A DNA stretch of 64,000 nucleotides from Actinomycetota bacterium. GTDB taxonomy: Bacteria; Actinomycetota; Actinomycetes; Nanopelagicales; Nanopelagicaceae. This document shows, in pieces, positions 31,795-40,985 of the stretch. Position 1 is the first letter of the stretch, and each line of letters begins with the position of its first letter. The DNA lies in assembly GCA_947372165.1 (NCBI GenBank), contig CANBSP010000005.1:1-64000 (forward strand). The letters run 5' to 3'. The translations under genes were made by a program, and so were the position numbers. Under the pieces are notes generated by a model. It saw nothing but the letters and a program-made list of their open reading frames with translations, was not told the DNA's origin and searched no databases.

Positions 31795-33594
31795 ATGTCA
31801 CTTTCGTTAAGGAGACCCTCCTTAAATCTAAGAAAACTCTTGGCAATTACATTGGCCATGAGCTTGCTTGGAGTAGGCGAGATCTCACAATCCCACGCAG
31901 CAGCAGCGACTTGGGCTATGCGAGATCTTGGGTCGGTGAATTCACCGACAACCTTGGCTCTCCTTGGTCTTGAAAAAGGGAGTAATCCTTTCGATCCAGC
32001 GAAGGCTGATGTCACAGCAAAGATCACTGCGCCAGATGGTCAAGAGGCACAGACAGCACTTTTTTGGTTCCAGGATTACGCTCTTGTTACCCATTTTTCG
32101 CAAGTAAGTAGCCAGCCAGTAGGGGATGGGGAGTGGCGCCTTCGCCTTCGCACTATGAAGGTTGGAAAATATTCAATCTCAGTGAGTGCGACAATCGATG
32201 GTACAAAGGTGGAGATCCCTGATTACTCCTTTGAGTCAAAGGTGGCGAGCGCCCCACAATTTGCCACAAATTCTCTTGGTTTCACGCGTGGAGAGGCACC
32301 GTTTGTGCCAATCGCATATAACATCGCCTGGTCTAATCGCTATGAAGAGATCACCAAATACACCCAATGGTTTAAAGCTGCATCTGCTGCAGGTGTGAAC
32401 GTGGCACGTGTGTGGATGGCATCGTGGGATATGGGAATTGAATGGGCTGATACTGGACTTGGCGATTACACGCGTCGACTTGATAGAGCCTGGGCACTGG
32501 ATCAGGTCTTTGCAATCGGTCAGAAATATGGCGTCAATATCGATCTCGTCCTCTTAAACCACGGAGCATTCTCAGAATCTACGAATCCAGAGTTCTTCTC
32601 TAGCCCTTACAACAGTTCAAATGGCGGCCCTATATCCGATCCAGCGAAGTTTGTTACGGATCCAACATCTATCAAATATTGGCAGCAACGGCTGCGCTAC
32701 ATAGCAGCGCGATGGGGAGCAGAACCAAACCTCTTCTCGTGGGAATGGTGGAATGAAGTCAATTTCACGCCAATAGATCAGGCCGAATTAACAACCTGGA
32801 TAAATCAGTCACACGCCTTCGTTGACAAATATGCATCATATAAAACTTTGACGACAACCTCTTGGTCAAACGGCGCCAGCTTGCGAGATTGGTCAAGCGT
32901 CGATTATGTGAGCATCCATCTCTATGATTCTAATGATCCAATTAAAACCTTAGGCGTGCAGTATCAAGCGATCAAAGCGGTAGTTCCTGATAAGCCTGCG
33001 CTGATTGCCGAATTTGGTTCCGGATCAAATGGCGAAGATGTCTTTGTCGATCCTCGGGGCCTTCATCTCCATAACTCTCAATATGCAGCAACATTCATTG
33101 GTTTTGGCGCACCAGCTTCCTACTGGTGGTGGGATAACTATGTAGATCCACTCAATCTATGGAAGAACGAAGTCGGCCTTACCAAACTCATCAGTGGTCT
33201 CGATGTTGCTCACATGAAGCCCGGTGAATCCTTTGGGATCAATAAGACCCAGGCGCTCACACTCTCTGATTCCGATCATCTCCTCGGCTGGATCAGGTTA
33301 GATGCCTATTGCTTAAGCGGACAAGCCCAACTTCGTCTTGATGCGGCGCTTGCCGCACTTAAGACCCATCGCAAATTACAAACAGAATTTCCGCCACCTA
33401 CCTCAAAAGGCGGCAATCTTGCAGTCACTCTTCCCTCTGCAGGGGATTACAAACTAACCTTTACTGACTCAGAATCCGGAAAAGTTATATCGTCAACAAA
33501 AGTGCATGCTGGGAGTAAGAAGATCACCATAAAGGTTCCAGCATTTACAGGAGATATCGCCTTCCGCGCAGATAGAGATGGAGGTAAGCCATAA
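31795..33594 (+). CDS. secreted clan GH-A glycoside hydrolase with DUF5060-like N-terminal domain
   Basis: A 599-residue exported enzyme. Signal peptide about 1-37 (ends SQSHAAAA). Residues about 40-145 form a beta-sandwich like DUF5060; about 160-480 a TIM barrel with acid/base Glu in SWEWWNEVNFT (near 320) and nucleophile Glu in ALIAEFGSGS (near 405); about 500-599 a C-terminal beta domain. Such proteins are cellulase/mannanase-like (GH5 or related). As the only secreted hydrolase of the operon it probably makes the oligosaccharides that the ABC system imports. The stop overlaps the LacI start (TAATG). Confidence 0.8.
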   Translation: MSLSLRRPSLNLRKLLAITLAMSLLGVGEISQSHAAAATWAMRDLGSVNSPTTLALLGLEKGSNPFDPAKADVTAKITAPDGQEAQTALFWFQDYALVTHFSQVSSQPVGDGEWRLRLRTMKVGKYSISVSATIDGTKVEIPDYSFESKVASAPQFATNSLGFTRGEAPFVPIAYNIAWSNRYEEITKYTQWFKAASAAGVNVARVWMASWDMGIEWADTGLGDYTRRLDRAWALDQVFAIGQKYGVNIDLVLLNHGAFSESTNPEFFSSPYNSSNGGPISDPAKFVTDPTSIKYWQQRLRYIAARWGAEPNLFSWEWWNEVNFTPIDQAELTTWINQSHAFVDKYASYKTLTTTSWSNGASLRDWSSVDYVSIHLYDSNDPIKTLGVQYQAIKAVVPDKPALIAEFGSGSNGEDVFVDPRGLHLHNSQYAATFIGFGAPASYWWWDNYVDPLNLWKNEVGLTKLISGLDVAHMKPGESFGINKTQALTLSDSDHLLGWIRLDAYCLSGQAQLRLDAALAALKTHRKLQTEFPPPTSKGGNLAVTLPSAGDYKLTFTDSESGKVISSTKVHAGSKKITIKVPAFTGDIAFRADRDGGKP

Positions 33595-34619
33595 TGGCCC
33601 CCAAATCTTCTGCTCCACAAAGTCATCCAACTCTTGCTGATGTTGCCGCTATCGCCGGTGTGAGTGTAAAGACTGCTTCACGTGTGCTCAACGAATCGAT
33701 GAATGTCTCCGAAATGACTGCAAAGAAAGTACAACAGGCAGCGACACTTCTTGGTTATCGGTCTAATCGATTAGCGCGTGAGTTACGAACCGGCACTCTT
33801 TCAAACTTGATTGGCATGATTGTCTCTGATCTCGCCAATCCTTTCTACGCCGGACTAGCTTCTGGTGCCGAAGAAGAACTTTCAAAAAATGGGCTTGATC
33901 TTCTCCTAGCAACATCACGCGATGATGGCGAGCGTGAACGTCTGCTTATAGATTCACTACTCGAACGTCGCGTTCGTGGACTCATGATCGTCCCATCTGC
34001 TGAAGACTACTCCTATCTTCATACGGAGAGAAAGCGCGGCGTCGCGATTGTCTTTGTTGATCGCCCGGGACCATATTTAGATGCAGATAGCATCGTGAGT
34101 GATAATCAAGGTGGAATTGCGACCTGTATTGATCGACTACTGGCTCAGCGTTGTAAGAACATTGCCCTCATCGCCGATAATGCAAAGATATGGACCGCAT
34201 CTCAACGCATCGAAGGATTTAAGAAAGCTCGCCTCACTCGAAAGCTTGATCCATCGCAATCACCGATAGTGGGTGAAATTCACACAATTGATTTGGCAGA
34301 GAAGGCAGCGAGAGAGCTGCTTCTTCAGAAGAATCCGGTCGATGGTATTGTTGCGTCGAATGATCTGATCGCAATTGGAGTTGCGCATGCCGTCGCATCA
34401 TTGGGTTCACAGTGCAAAGTCGTATCGTTTGATGACTTTGCAACATCAAAGTTGATGAATGTCCCAACTCTGGACCACGATCCACGGCGTCTTGGTTCTC
34501 TCGCAGCCGAGAGTCTCATGCGAAGGATCAAGAATCCTAACGAGAAGAACTTTGGCGAGGTTCTCATGAAACTAGATTTTAGAGAAGAACCGATAAAGGT
34601 GGTTACGAGCAATGCATAA
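33594..34619 (+). CDS. LacI-family transcriptional regulator (mannan operon)
   Basis: DNA-binding repressor (341 aa). The N-terminal helix-turn-helix and hinge (about residues 14-70) read TLADVAAIAGVSVKTASRVLN; the periplasmic-binding-like effector domain follows (LIGMIVSDLANPFYAGLASGAEEEL). Encoded inside the operon, it is likely an autoregulator sensing a mannose-containing sugar. Candidate operators are the shared elements at 27588 and 28363 with TGACAACGATGACA; the link is inference. It overlaps the ROK gene by 8 nt. Confidence 0.9.
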   Translation: MAPKSSAPQSHPTLADVAAIAGVSVKTASRVLNESMNVSEMTAKKVQQAATLLGYRSNRLARELRTGTLSNLIGMIVSDLANPFYAGLASGAEEELSKNGLDLLLATSRDDGERERLLIDSLLERRVRGLMIVPSAEDYSYLHTERKRGVAIVFVDRPGPYLDADSIVSDNQGGIATCIDRLLAQRCKNIALIADNAKIWTASQRIEGFKKARLTRKLDPSQSPIVGEIHTIDLAEKAARELLLQKNPVDGIVASNDLIAIGVAHAVASLGSQCKVVSFDDFATSKLMNVPTLDHDPRRLGSLAAESLMRRIKNPNEKNFGEVLMKLDFREEPIKVVTSNA

Positions 34620-35565
34620 TCAAGTTCTGGCAGTGGACATTGGTGCTACAAAGGTTGCGCTTGCACTCATAGACGAATCAATGAATGTCTCAGAGAAGTA
34701 CGAGATTCGCGTTGAGAATGAGAAAGATCTCTGGTCTGAAATTGCCGAACACTCTGTAGATATTGTGAATAGAGTTAATGGAAATTTTCTCGGTGTCGGA
34801 ATTGGTTCCGCTGGTCCATTGCATCTGAGCACCGGCTCAATCAGTCCAGTGAATATTCCACAATGGCGTAAATTTGGAATTGTTGATTGCTTCCGCAAGA
34901 CACTCGATGCAGAATTTGTTGTATTGCACGGTGATGCATTGGCCTTTGCACAAGCCGAGCATCGACTTGGTGCCGGACGAGGAGTTCAAAACTTACTTGG
35001 AATGGTTGTTTCCACCGGCATTGGCGGTGGTCTGATTCTCAACAATCAGGTCTTTAACGGAGATTCTGGAAATGCTAGCTTCATTGGACACCACACAATC
35101 AACTTCGACGGTATCCCTTGTGCTTGTGGTCGCTTTGGCTGCGTGGAGACATATGCAAGCGGGCCACGTATGGCAGAGATCGCCCGAACTCGTGGTTGGA
35201 AATCAGATTCGCCTTCCTTTATCGCTCTTGCAGAGGATGCTCGGTCGGGAAATGCAACGGCACTAGAAGTAATCGATGAGGGTACCCGAGCTTTAGCGGT
35301 CGGAATTGTAAATACTTTGGCAACGCTGGATATCCGTACAGTTGTTCTCGGTGGTGGCGTGACTCAAGCCGGCGATATTTTCTGGAGCCCGCTTCGAAAC
35401 CATGTGAAGAATGAAGCCCGTTTTACCTCGTTTTTAGAGAATTTAGACCTTCGTGCAGCGCAGCTTGACCGCGATGCTGGCGTCATCGGTGCCGCCCTTG
35501 GCGTTATCTCAGAAATCGAGGCACTCGATCGTGTGCCACACCTCAATAACCAGAAGGGTTTATAG
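34612..35565 (+). CDS. ROK-family sugar kinase
   Basis: Cytoplasmic kinase (317 aa) of the ROK family. ATP-binding motif AVDIGATKVALAL at the start, catalytic Asp in LHGDALAFAQAEH (the family usually has DND/NDANA), STGIGGGLI phosphate loop, and the zinc-binding CACGRFGCVE motif near residue 170. There is no N-terminal helix-turn-helix, so it is an enzyme, not a repressor. Placement before a phosphomannose-isomerase-type cupin and a beta-mannosidase suggests a manno- or glucokinase. Confidence 0.85.
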   Translation: MHNQVLAVDIGATKVALALIDESMNVSEKYEIRVENEKDLWSEIAEHSVDIVNRVNGNFLGVGIGSAGPLHLSTGSISPVNIPQWRKFGIVDCFRKTLDAEFVVLHGDALAFAQAEHRLGAGRGVQNLLGMVVSTGIGGGLILNNQVFNGDSGNASFIGHHTINFDGIPCACGRFGCVETYASGPRMAEIARTRGWKSDSPSFIALAEDARSGNATALEVIDEGTRALAVGIVNTLATLDIRTVVLGGGVTQAGDIFWSPLRNHVKNEARFTSFLENLDLRAAQLDRDAGVIGAALGVISEIEALDRVPHLNNQKGL

Positions 35566-35910
35566 ATGGAACTCGAGAAGTCAGAACGCCCATGGGGGAG
35601 ATATGAAGTTCTCCAGGAGTCAGGGACTCACAAAGTTAAATGTATCTGGGTCCTTCCGGGTAAGAGACTTTCTTATCAGCGCCATGCAAAGCGCGCCGAG
35701 CATTGGTTTATCGTTCAGGGTTCGGGTGAGGTAACGATTGATGGCGTGATTCGTCCAATCTCTGCAGGCGACACAGTTGATTTCGGAATTGGAGTACTGC
35801 ACCGAATCTCTAACACCGGTGATCAAGAGATTATCTTTGTAGAAGTACAGACCGGCACATATTTTGGTGAGGATGATATCGAACGTATTGAAGATGACTT
35901 TGGGAGGTAA
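35566..35910 (+). CDS. cupin-type mannose-6-phosphate isomerase-like protein
   Basis: Single cupin domain (114 aa) equal to the isomerase half of bifunctional ManC-type enzymes. It opens SERPWGRYEVL, the standard ManC cupin start, and has metal-site motifs QRHAKRAEHWFIVQGSGEV and GVLHRISNTGD, then FVEVQTGTYFGEDDIERIEDDFGR. It probably converts mannose-6-phosphate to fructose-6-phosphate, following the ROK kinase whose stop is directly adjacent. Small monodomain versions are known in sugar operons; activity on mannose-6-phosphate is inferred from context. Confidence 0.82.
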   Translation: MELEKSERPWGRYEVLQESGTHKVKCIWVLPGKRLSYQRHAKRAEHWFIVQGSGEVTIDGVIRPISAGDTVDFGIGVLHRISNTGDQEIIFVEVQTGTYFGEDDIERIEDDFGR

Positions 35911-35916
35911 GGCCAT

Positions 35917-38445
35917 ATGAAAAATAGTATTTCACAGGTAGATAAGAATTGGTCGCTCGCTCTCTTTCCAAAAGATGATGCATTTACCGCGACTGGTGTC
36001 GTTGATGGACATAATGTGTGGCGCAATCAATCTGTCGTCAAAAGCGCGGTGAGCCTTCCTGCCACTATTCCGGCGACCGTGCCTGGATGTATTCATACCG
36101 ATCTCATCGCCGCCAACATCATCGCTGATATCTCAGTGGACGGTCGCGAAGATGATCAGATGTGGATTTGGAAGAGTGATTCACGATACTCGACAGTCAT
36201 CAAGGGGTCTCAAAGTCATAAATATGCGACATTGATTTTTCATGGGTTAGATACCCTGGCCACAATCTCTATAAATGGTCAAGTAAAACTTTCTACGAAG
36301 AATATGCACCGTAGTTATGAACTTGATATCTCCGAGGAGATCCATGCCGGTGATGTCAACGTTGACATTCTCTTTGCAGCGCCGCTAAGCGATGCCGAGG
36401 CTCAAGTCGAGAAACTTGGACTTTATCCTCGCCCCTATGACATGCCTTATAACTACCAGCGGAAAATGGCTTGTAGCTATGGCTGGGATTGGGGCCCTGT
36501 AACCATCTCTTCCGGCATCTGGAAGCCGGTCGAGCTCGTTCAATTCGATAACTCATACATCTCAAATATGGCGATTCTTCCCTCAGTGAGGGATGGCGTC
36601 CCACTTCTTACCATTCGACCAAAGGTTGTTGGTAATACCTCTGGACAGATCTTCAATGTCCGGGTTCTCGATGGCGCGAGAGAAGTGCTGCACTACTCCT
36701 TCGATGCGAATCAGAGTAAGCACGAGCACGAGGTACCCGAGGCAGATCTTTGGCAACCACGTGGACGTGGAGTTCAACAGCTTTATACAGTGGAGGTAAC
36801 ACTCTGCAACGGTGATGACCTTGTTCAGCAGATCTCAAAGAAGGTGGGCTTCCGCACCGTCGAACTCGATACATCAGCGATCGGTTCAGCCGAATACCCA
36901 AATAAGAATATGTTCGCCATCAAGGTAAATGGCTTACGGCTATGGATTCGCGGAGCAAATTGGATCCCAGACGATCCATTCCCTACAAGAGTCACTCAAG
37001 ATCGTTACGAACAACGCATTAAGGATATGATCGAAGTAAATATCAATGGCATCCGCGTTTGGGGCGGCGGTATTTATGAATCCGAAGATTTCTATAACTT
37101 CTGCGATAAAGAGGGTATCGTCGTTTGGCAGGATTTCCTCTTCGCCTGCGCAGCATATCCAGAAACTCCTGAGATGTTTGAAGAAGTTGAGCTCGAAGTA
37201 GAGGAAGCGATTCGACGTCTTGAAAGCCACCCATCGCTTGTTATCTATTGTGGCGGAAATGAATGTCTCGAAGGATTCCAGTATTGGGGTTGGCAAGAAG
37301 GCTTGGCTGGCAGGCCATGGGGCGAATCTTTCTATCGCAAGACAATCCCTGGCGTTCTAAAAGAGCTCGATCAATCTCGTCCCTATATTCCAGGCTCACC
37401 ATTCTCATCTCACAGCGACGATGTCCGCTCCTTCGAATCGGGCACCAACCATATTTGGGATGTATGGAATGAGCTCGGATATGAGCGATATGAGCAGTAC
37501 ACACCATCTTTTGCAGCGGAATTTGGCTTTAACGGACCTGGATCCTGGGCGATGCTTACCAAAGCCATCGGTAAAGAGACTCTGGATTCCAAAGACCTTG
37601 ATGTCGCAAATCACCAGAAGGCGTTCGATGGCATGTCGAAAGTCGCTGCTGGTTTGGCACGTGAATTTGCAACACCACCGAAAGTTGGTGTCCCTTGGTA
37701 CTTTGCCGCTGCACTCGGACAGGCACGTGCGGTTGAGATTGGCCTCAAACACTTTAGAAGTCTCTATGAAGTCTGCTCGGGTGCAATCTTGTGGCAGTTC
37801 AACGATATGTGGCCTGCAATCAGCTGGGCAGTCTTGGATTACACAGGATTCCGAAAGCTTGCTTGGCATGCTATGAAGGCAGCATATCAACCACGCACAA
37901 TCACCATTGGCCGAGTAGATCAAGGTGCACAACTCACCATCATCAATGACACTCAAGATGCTTGGGTATCCGCCGCCAAAGTCACACTCATTGACTCAAC
38001 TGGTGTAATTGTGGAGAGCAAAGAGATTAAATTTGAGCTAAAGCCATTTGAAGTCGCAAGACATTCAATGGTCGAGGCGTTCCCTCTTATCGCAACTCTT
38101 GATTACGAAGGTTTCCTCTTTGCAGATACCGGAGATGTAAAAGCTGCACGCCGAACAACCTTGAACCCTGCCGCTAAGGCACCAAGACAAGAGATTGGCA
38201 TCACGGCAGAATTCTCTGGTTCAACATTGAATGTGAGTGTTGAAGCTAAGACCTACATACACGAACTTGCAATTCTTCCGGAGGTTATTGGGCTCGGAAC
38301 TCAGGTCGATACTCAAATTGTCAGCCTACTTCCAGGAAGCCGGCATATCTTTGTCGTCAGTGGTGATCGCGCGACCCTAGATACGGTAAAGACGAAGATT
38401 GCCGATCTGGTCTGGTCACATAATAGAGTGGTAAATAATGGCTGA
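35917..38445 (+). CDS. beta-mannosidase (GH2 family)
   Basis: Exo-acting enzyme (842 aa) releasing mannose from beta-mannooligosaccharides. GH2 layout: sugar-binding beta domain (about 20-200, containing MPYNYQRKMACSYGWDWGP, a beta-mannosidase hallmark), Ig-like domain (about 205-310), TIM barrel (about 310-620) with acid/base Glu in YCGGNECLEG and nucleophile Glu in FAAEFGFNGP, then C-terminal beta domains. No signal peptide, so cytoplasmic. The GGNE and WDWGP motifs separate it from beta-galactosidases. It overlaps the GH28 gene by 8 nt. Confidence 0.92.
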   Translation: MKNSISQVDKNWSLALFPKDDAFTATGVVDGHNVWRNQSVVKSAVSLPATIPATVPGCIHTDLIAANIIADISVDGREDDQMWIWKSDSRYSTVIKGSQSHKYATLIFHGLDTLATISINGQVKLSTKNMHRSYELDISEEIHAGDVNVDILFAAPLSDAEAQVEKLGLYPRPYDMPYNYQRKMACSYGWDWGPVTISSGIWKPVELVQFDNSYISNMAILPSVRDGVPLLTIRPKVVGNTSGQIFNVRVLDGAREVLHYSFDANQSKHEHEVPEADLWQPRGRGVQQLYTVEVTLCNGDDLVQQISKKVGFRTVELDTSAIGSAEYPNKNMFAIKVNGLRLWIRGANWIPDDPFPTRVTQDRYEQRIKDMIEVNINGIRVWGGGIYESEDFYNFCDKEGIVVWQDFLFACAAYPETPEMFEEVELEVEEAIRRLESHPSLVIYCGGNECLEGFQYWGWQEGLAGRPWGESFYRKTIPGVLKELDQSRPYIPGSPFSSHSDDVRSFESGTNHIWDVWNELGYERYEQYTPSFAAEFGFNGPGSWAMLTKAIGKETLDSKDLDVANHQKAFDGMSKVAAGLAREFATPPKVGVPWYFAAALGQARAVEIGLKHFRSLYEVCSGAILWQFNDMWPAISWAVLDYTGFRKLAWHAMKAAYQPRTITIGRVDQGAQLTIINDTQDAWVSAAKVTLIDSTGVIVESKEIKFELKPFEVARHSMVEAFPLIATLDYEGFLFADTGDVKAARRTTLNPAAKAPRQEIGITAEFSGSTLNVSVEAKTYIHELAILPEVIGLGTQVDTQIVSLLPGSRHIFVVSGDRATLDTVKTKIADLVWSHNRVVNNG

Positions 38446-39841
38446 TTTTCTTATCTCTGATTTTGGCGCAGTGGCTGATGGAGTGACCAATAACTCTAAC
38501 GCGATACAAGCGGCAATTGACGCTGCTTTTAGCGCTGGTGGGGGCCGGGTAGTGGTGCCAGCAGGCGGAACTTTCCTCACTGGTTCATTCGCTCTTAAGT
38601 CAAATATCGAATTCCATCTTGAAGAAGGTTCGAGAATTCTCGCCTCCTCAGATTATGCAGATTATCTACCCGAGCACTCGATCGATCTTCTCACCGGCGG
38701 AGTCGTCGTGGAAGATGTTTTGCCTCGTAGGGCATTTATGGTTGCCTATCAAGCCCACAACCTGCGAATCACCGGAACGGGTGAGATTAACGGTAATGCA
38801 GATGGATTTATCTTAGAGCGTGGCCGTTATATCCATTCCATGCGTGCCCCAGTAGGTGGTAAGTCGCAATATATGGAACGCCCCTTCACTCTCTTCTTCA
38901 TTGAATCAGATGCTGTTGAGATTGCAGATGTCACAATCAAGGACCCGGCTTTCTGGGCGCTGCGACTTACTGGATGTAATAACCTAGAAATTCATCGCAT
39001 CAAGATCCTCACCGACTTAATGGTGCCCAATGCCGACGGTATAGATATCGATCGATGTCAGAATGTTCGCATCGATAGCTGCACCCTCATTACTGCAGAT
39101 GATTGTATTTCGCTGAAATCGTGTGCTGGAACAGCAAAGTATGGAGTGGTTGAAAACATCATCATCTCTAATACATATATGAAGAGCACTTCCGGTGCGA
39201 TTACTCTTGGCACTGAAGCTTGTGGGGATATCCGCAATGTCATAGTCTCTGACTGCACTGTTGAGGATAGCCATCGAGGGTTCGCGGTTCGACCACGCGA
39301 AGGGGGAACAGTCTCCAATGTTCACTTCCTAAATTGCTCTGTCGCAACACGAACGTTTAGCGATCAATGGTGGGGTCATGGCGAAGCACTTCATGTCACC
39401 GCCTCGGCATGGAATGAACCATCCTTAGGAACTGATGGAAACCCCGAGCGTTTGCTCGAAGGCAAGGTAGATGGCATTCGTTTTACCAATATCACTGTCC
39501 AAAGTGAGGCTGGGATACTCATTTGGGGCGCCCACCCCGAACTCATTAAGAATGTGGAATTTGATGAGATTCGCCTCGAAATGGTGAAGAGTTCTAAGTG
39601 GCCAGCGCGTACGGATCTGCGTCCCAATGACATTACCCCTGTGATCGAAGGTGCCCATAGCGCGATCACCATGATGAACGCCGAGTCAGTAGCGATCACG
39701 AATTCAGAGATTGTCTGGGATCTGAAGACGGCACATGAATATAGATCTGCACTTTTAATCTCCAATGTAATAAATTTTGTTCAACATCAGATTCTGATGA
39801 CTCCTCCAACACCGACTTCACAACTTATTATTACAAGCTGA
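38438..39841 (+). CDS. GH28 family (polygalacturonase-like) glycoside hydrolase
   Basis: Right-handed beta-helix enzyme (467 aa). The pectate-lyase-superfamily opening ISDFGAVADGVTNNSNAIQAAIDAA is followed by the GH28 core NADGIDIDRCQNVRID and the catalytic TADDCISLKS. No signal peptide. Bacterial relatives cleave galacturonosides or rhamnogalacturonan; some members act on other alpha-linked side-chain sugars, so its role in a mannan operon may be side-chain removal. Translation overlaps the end of the beta-mannosidase gene. Confidence 0.85.
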   Translation: MADFLISDFGAVADGVTNNSNAIQAAIDAAFSAGGGRVVVPAGGTFLTGSFALKSNIEFHLEEGSRILASSDYADYLPEHSIDLLTGGVVVEDVLPRRAFMVAYQAHNLRITGTGEINGNADGFILERGRYIHSMRAPVGGKSQYMERPFTLFFIESDAVEIADVTIKDPAFWALRLTGCNNLEIHRIKILTDLMVPNADGIDIDRCQNVRIDSCTLITADDCISLKSCAGTAKYGVVENIIISNTYMKSTSGAITLGTEACGDIRNVIVSDCTVEDSHRGFAVRPREGGTVSNVHFLNCSVATRTFSDQWWGHGEALHVTASAWNEPSLGTDGNPERLLEGKVDGIRFTNITVQSEAGILIWGAHPELIKNVEFDEIRLEMVKSSKWPARTDLRPNDITPVIEGAHSAITMMNAESVAITNSEIVWDLKTAHEYRSALLISNVINFVQHQILMTPPTPTSQLIITS

Positions 39842-39847
39842 TCTCCT

Positions 39848-40972
39848 ATGCAGATAAAGCGAGATATCCAAGGGGTTAGAGCCCTTGCGGTCTTGCTTGT
39901 TATCGCAAATCATCTCTATCCCCATCAGATCGCTGGTGGGTATATTGGCGTCGATATCTTCTTTGCTCTCTCTGGATATCTGATTACTGGACAACTCCTC
40001 CAGAGAGAGGGGATATCCGTGAGAAGAGGTATTCGTGACTTCTATGCAAGCCGAATTCGAAGGATCCTTCCCAGCGCGCTTCTTACAATACTTGTAACCG
40101 ATTACTTCGCCTTCTCGCTCCTTGGTCCAATTGAGGGCCTTCGTGTGAATAAGGATGGTTTCTGGTCCACACTCTTCTTAGCCAATAATTGGTTCAACTC
40201 CGTCAAACTCGACTACTTTGGCAATGCGCAGGCGATCTCGCTTTTGCAACATTATTGGTCGCTAGCAGTAGAGGAACAGTTCTACATCTTCTGGCCGATC
40301 GTGCTTCTCTCCTCACTTCTACTCTTGAGGAAAAAGAGAGTGTTGGTAAAGGTTCTGCCAATCCTTATTCTTGGTACCTCACTTTGTTGTGCCGCTCTCG
40401 AAATCCATCGCGGTGTTCCTACTTCATACCTTGCAACTGCTACTCGTATTTGGGAGTTGATGGCTGGCGCACTTTTGGCAACATGGGCGCCAAATGGGCG
40501 TGAAATAAGGTCTCTGCCACACCTAAAGAGTGCCTCATTCATCACTCTCGTAGGAATCGCATTTATCTACACTGACCACACGGGAGTTCCAGGATTAGCC
40601 ACGATCCCAGTAATACTTGCCACGGTAGTTCTCGTAACACCCGGTCACACGGGAAGACCACTGAGTGCTCTGCTGGAAAATAAAGTGTCCTTCTATATTG
40701 GTGCAATCTCCTACGTTCTCTACCTCTGGCATTGGCCGGTGATTGCGCTTTGGGAAAAGTATCAGGGGAGTTCACTCCATGGCAGCCAACCACTCTTGGC
40801 AGTTGTACTAGCTTTCACCCTCAGCGTCCTCACTCATCACCTCGTTGAGAATCCCATCCGCTTCTCTCCATATCTTCTTGGCAAGCCCTACGTAAGTATC
40901 TGCGGAGGTCTCACTCTTATTGCACTAACAATCGGCATTATTCAATGGGTCAGAGTGGCGCATGGAGTCTAA
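39848..40972 (+). CDS. acyltransferase family 3 (OafA/YrhL-like) membrane protein
   Basis: Integral membrane O-acyltransferase (374 aa) with about ten TM helices. Motifs: DIQGVRALAVLLVIANHLYP with the catalytic His, IGVDIFFALSGYLIT, FYASRIRRILPSALL, and LQHYWSLAVEEQFYIFWP. It lacks the C-terminal SGNH domain common in OafA-type fusions, but the next gene encodes just such a domain as a separate secreted protein. Together they probably modify a surface or exopolysaccharide by O-acetylation. It starts 6 nt after the GH28 stop. Confidence 0.9.
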   Translation: MQIKRDIQGVRALAVLLVIANHLYPHQIAGGYIGVDIFFALSGYLITGQLLQREGISVRRGIRDFYASRIRRILPSALLTILVTDYFAFSLLGPIEGLRVNKDGFWSTLFLANNWFNSVKLDYFGNAQAISLLQHYWSLAVEEQFYIFWPIVLLSSLLLLRKKRVLVKVLPILILGTSLCCAALEIHRGVPTSYLATATRIWELMAGALLATWAPNGREIRSLPHLKSASFITLVGIAFIYTDHTGVPGLATIPVILATVVLVTPGHTGRPLSALLENKVSFYIGAISYVLYLWHWPVIALWEKYQGSSLHGSQPLLAVVLAFTLSVLTHHLVENPIRFSPYLLGKPYVSICGGLTLIALTIGIIQWVRVAHGV

Positions 40973-40985
40973 GAGAGGTAATCGT

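Noticed and set aside
33690-34700. Shared heptapeptide ESMNVSE in the LacI regulator and the neighbouring ROK kinase
   Set aside because: The surrounding sequence and fold positions differ, and the codons differ at several sites; a chance match is more likely than duplication.
35566-35910. Truncated or broken ManC gene
   Set aside because: The cupin domain is complete with its own ATG, and no nucleotidyltransferase fragment is present; free-standing cupin isomerases exist.
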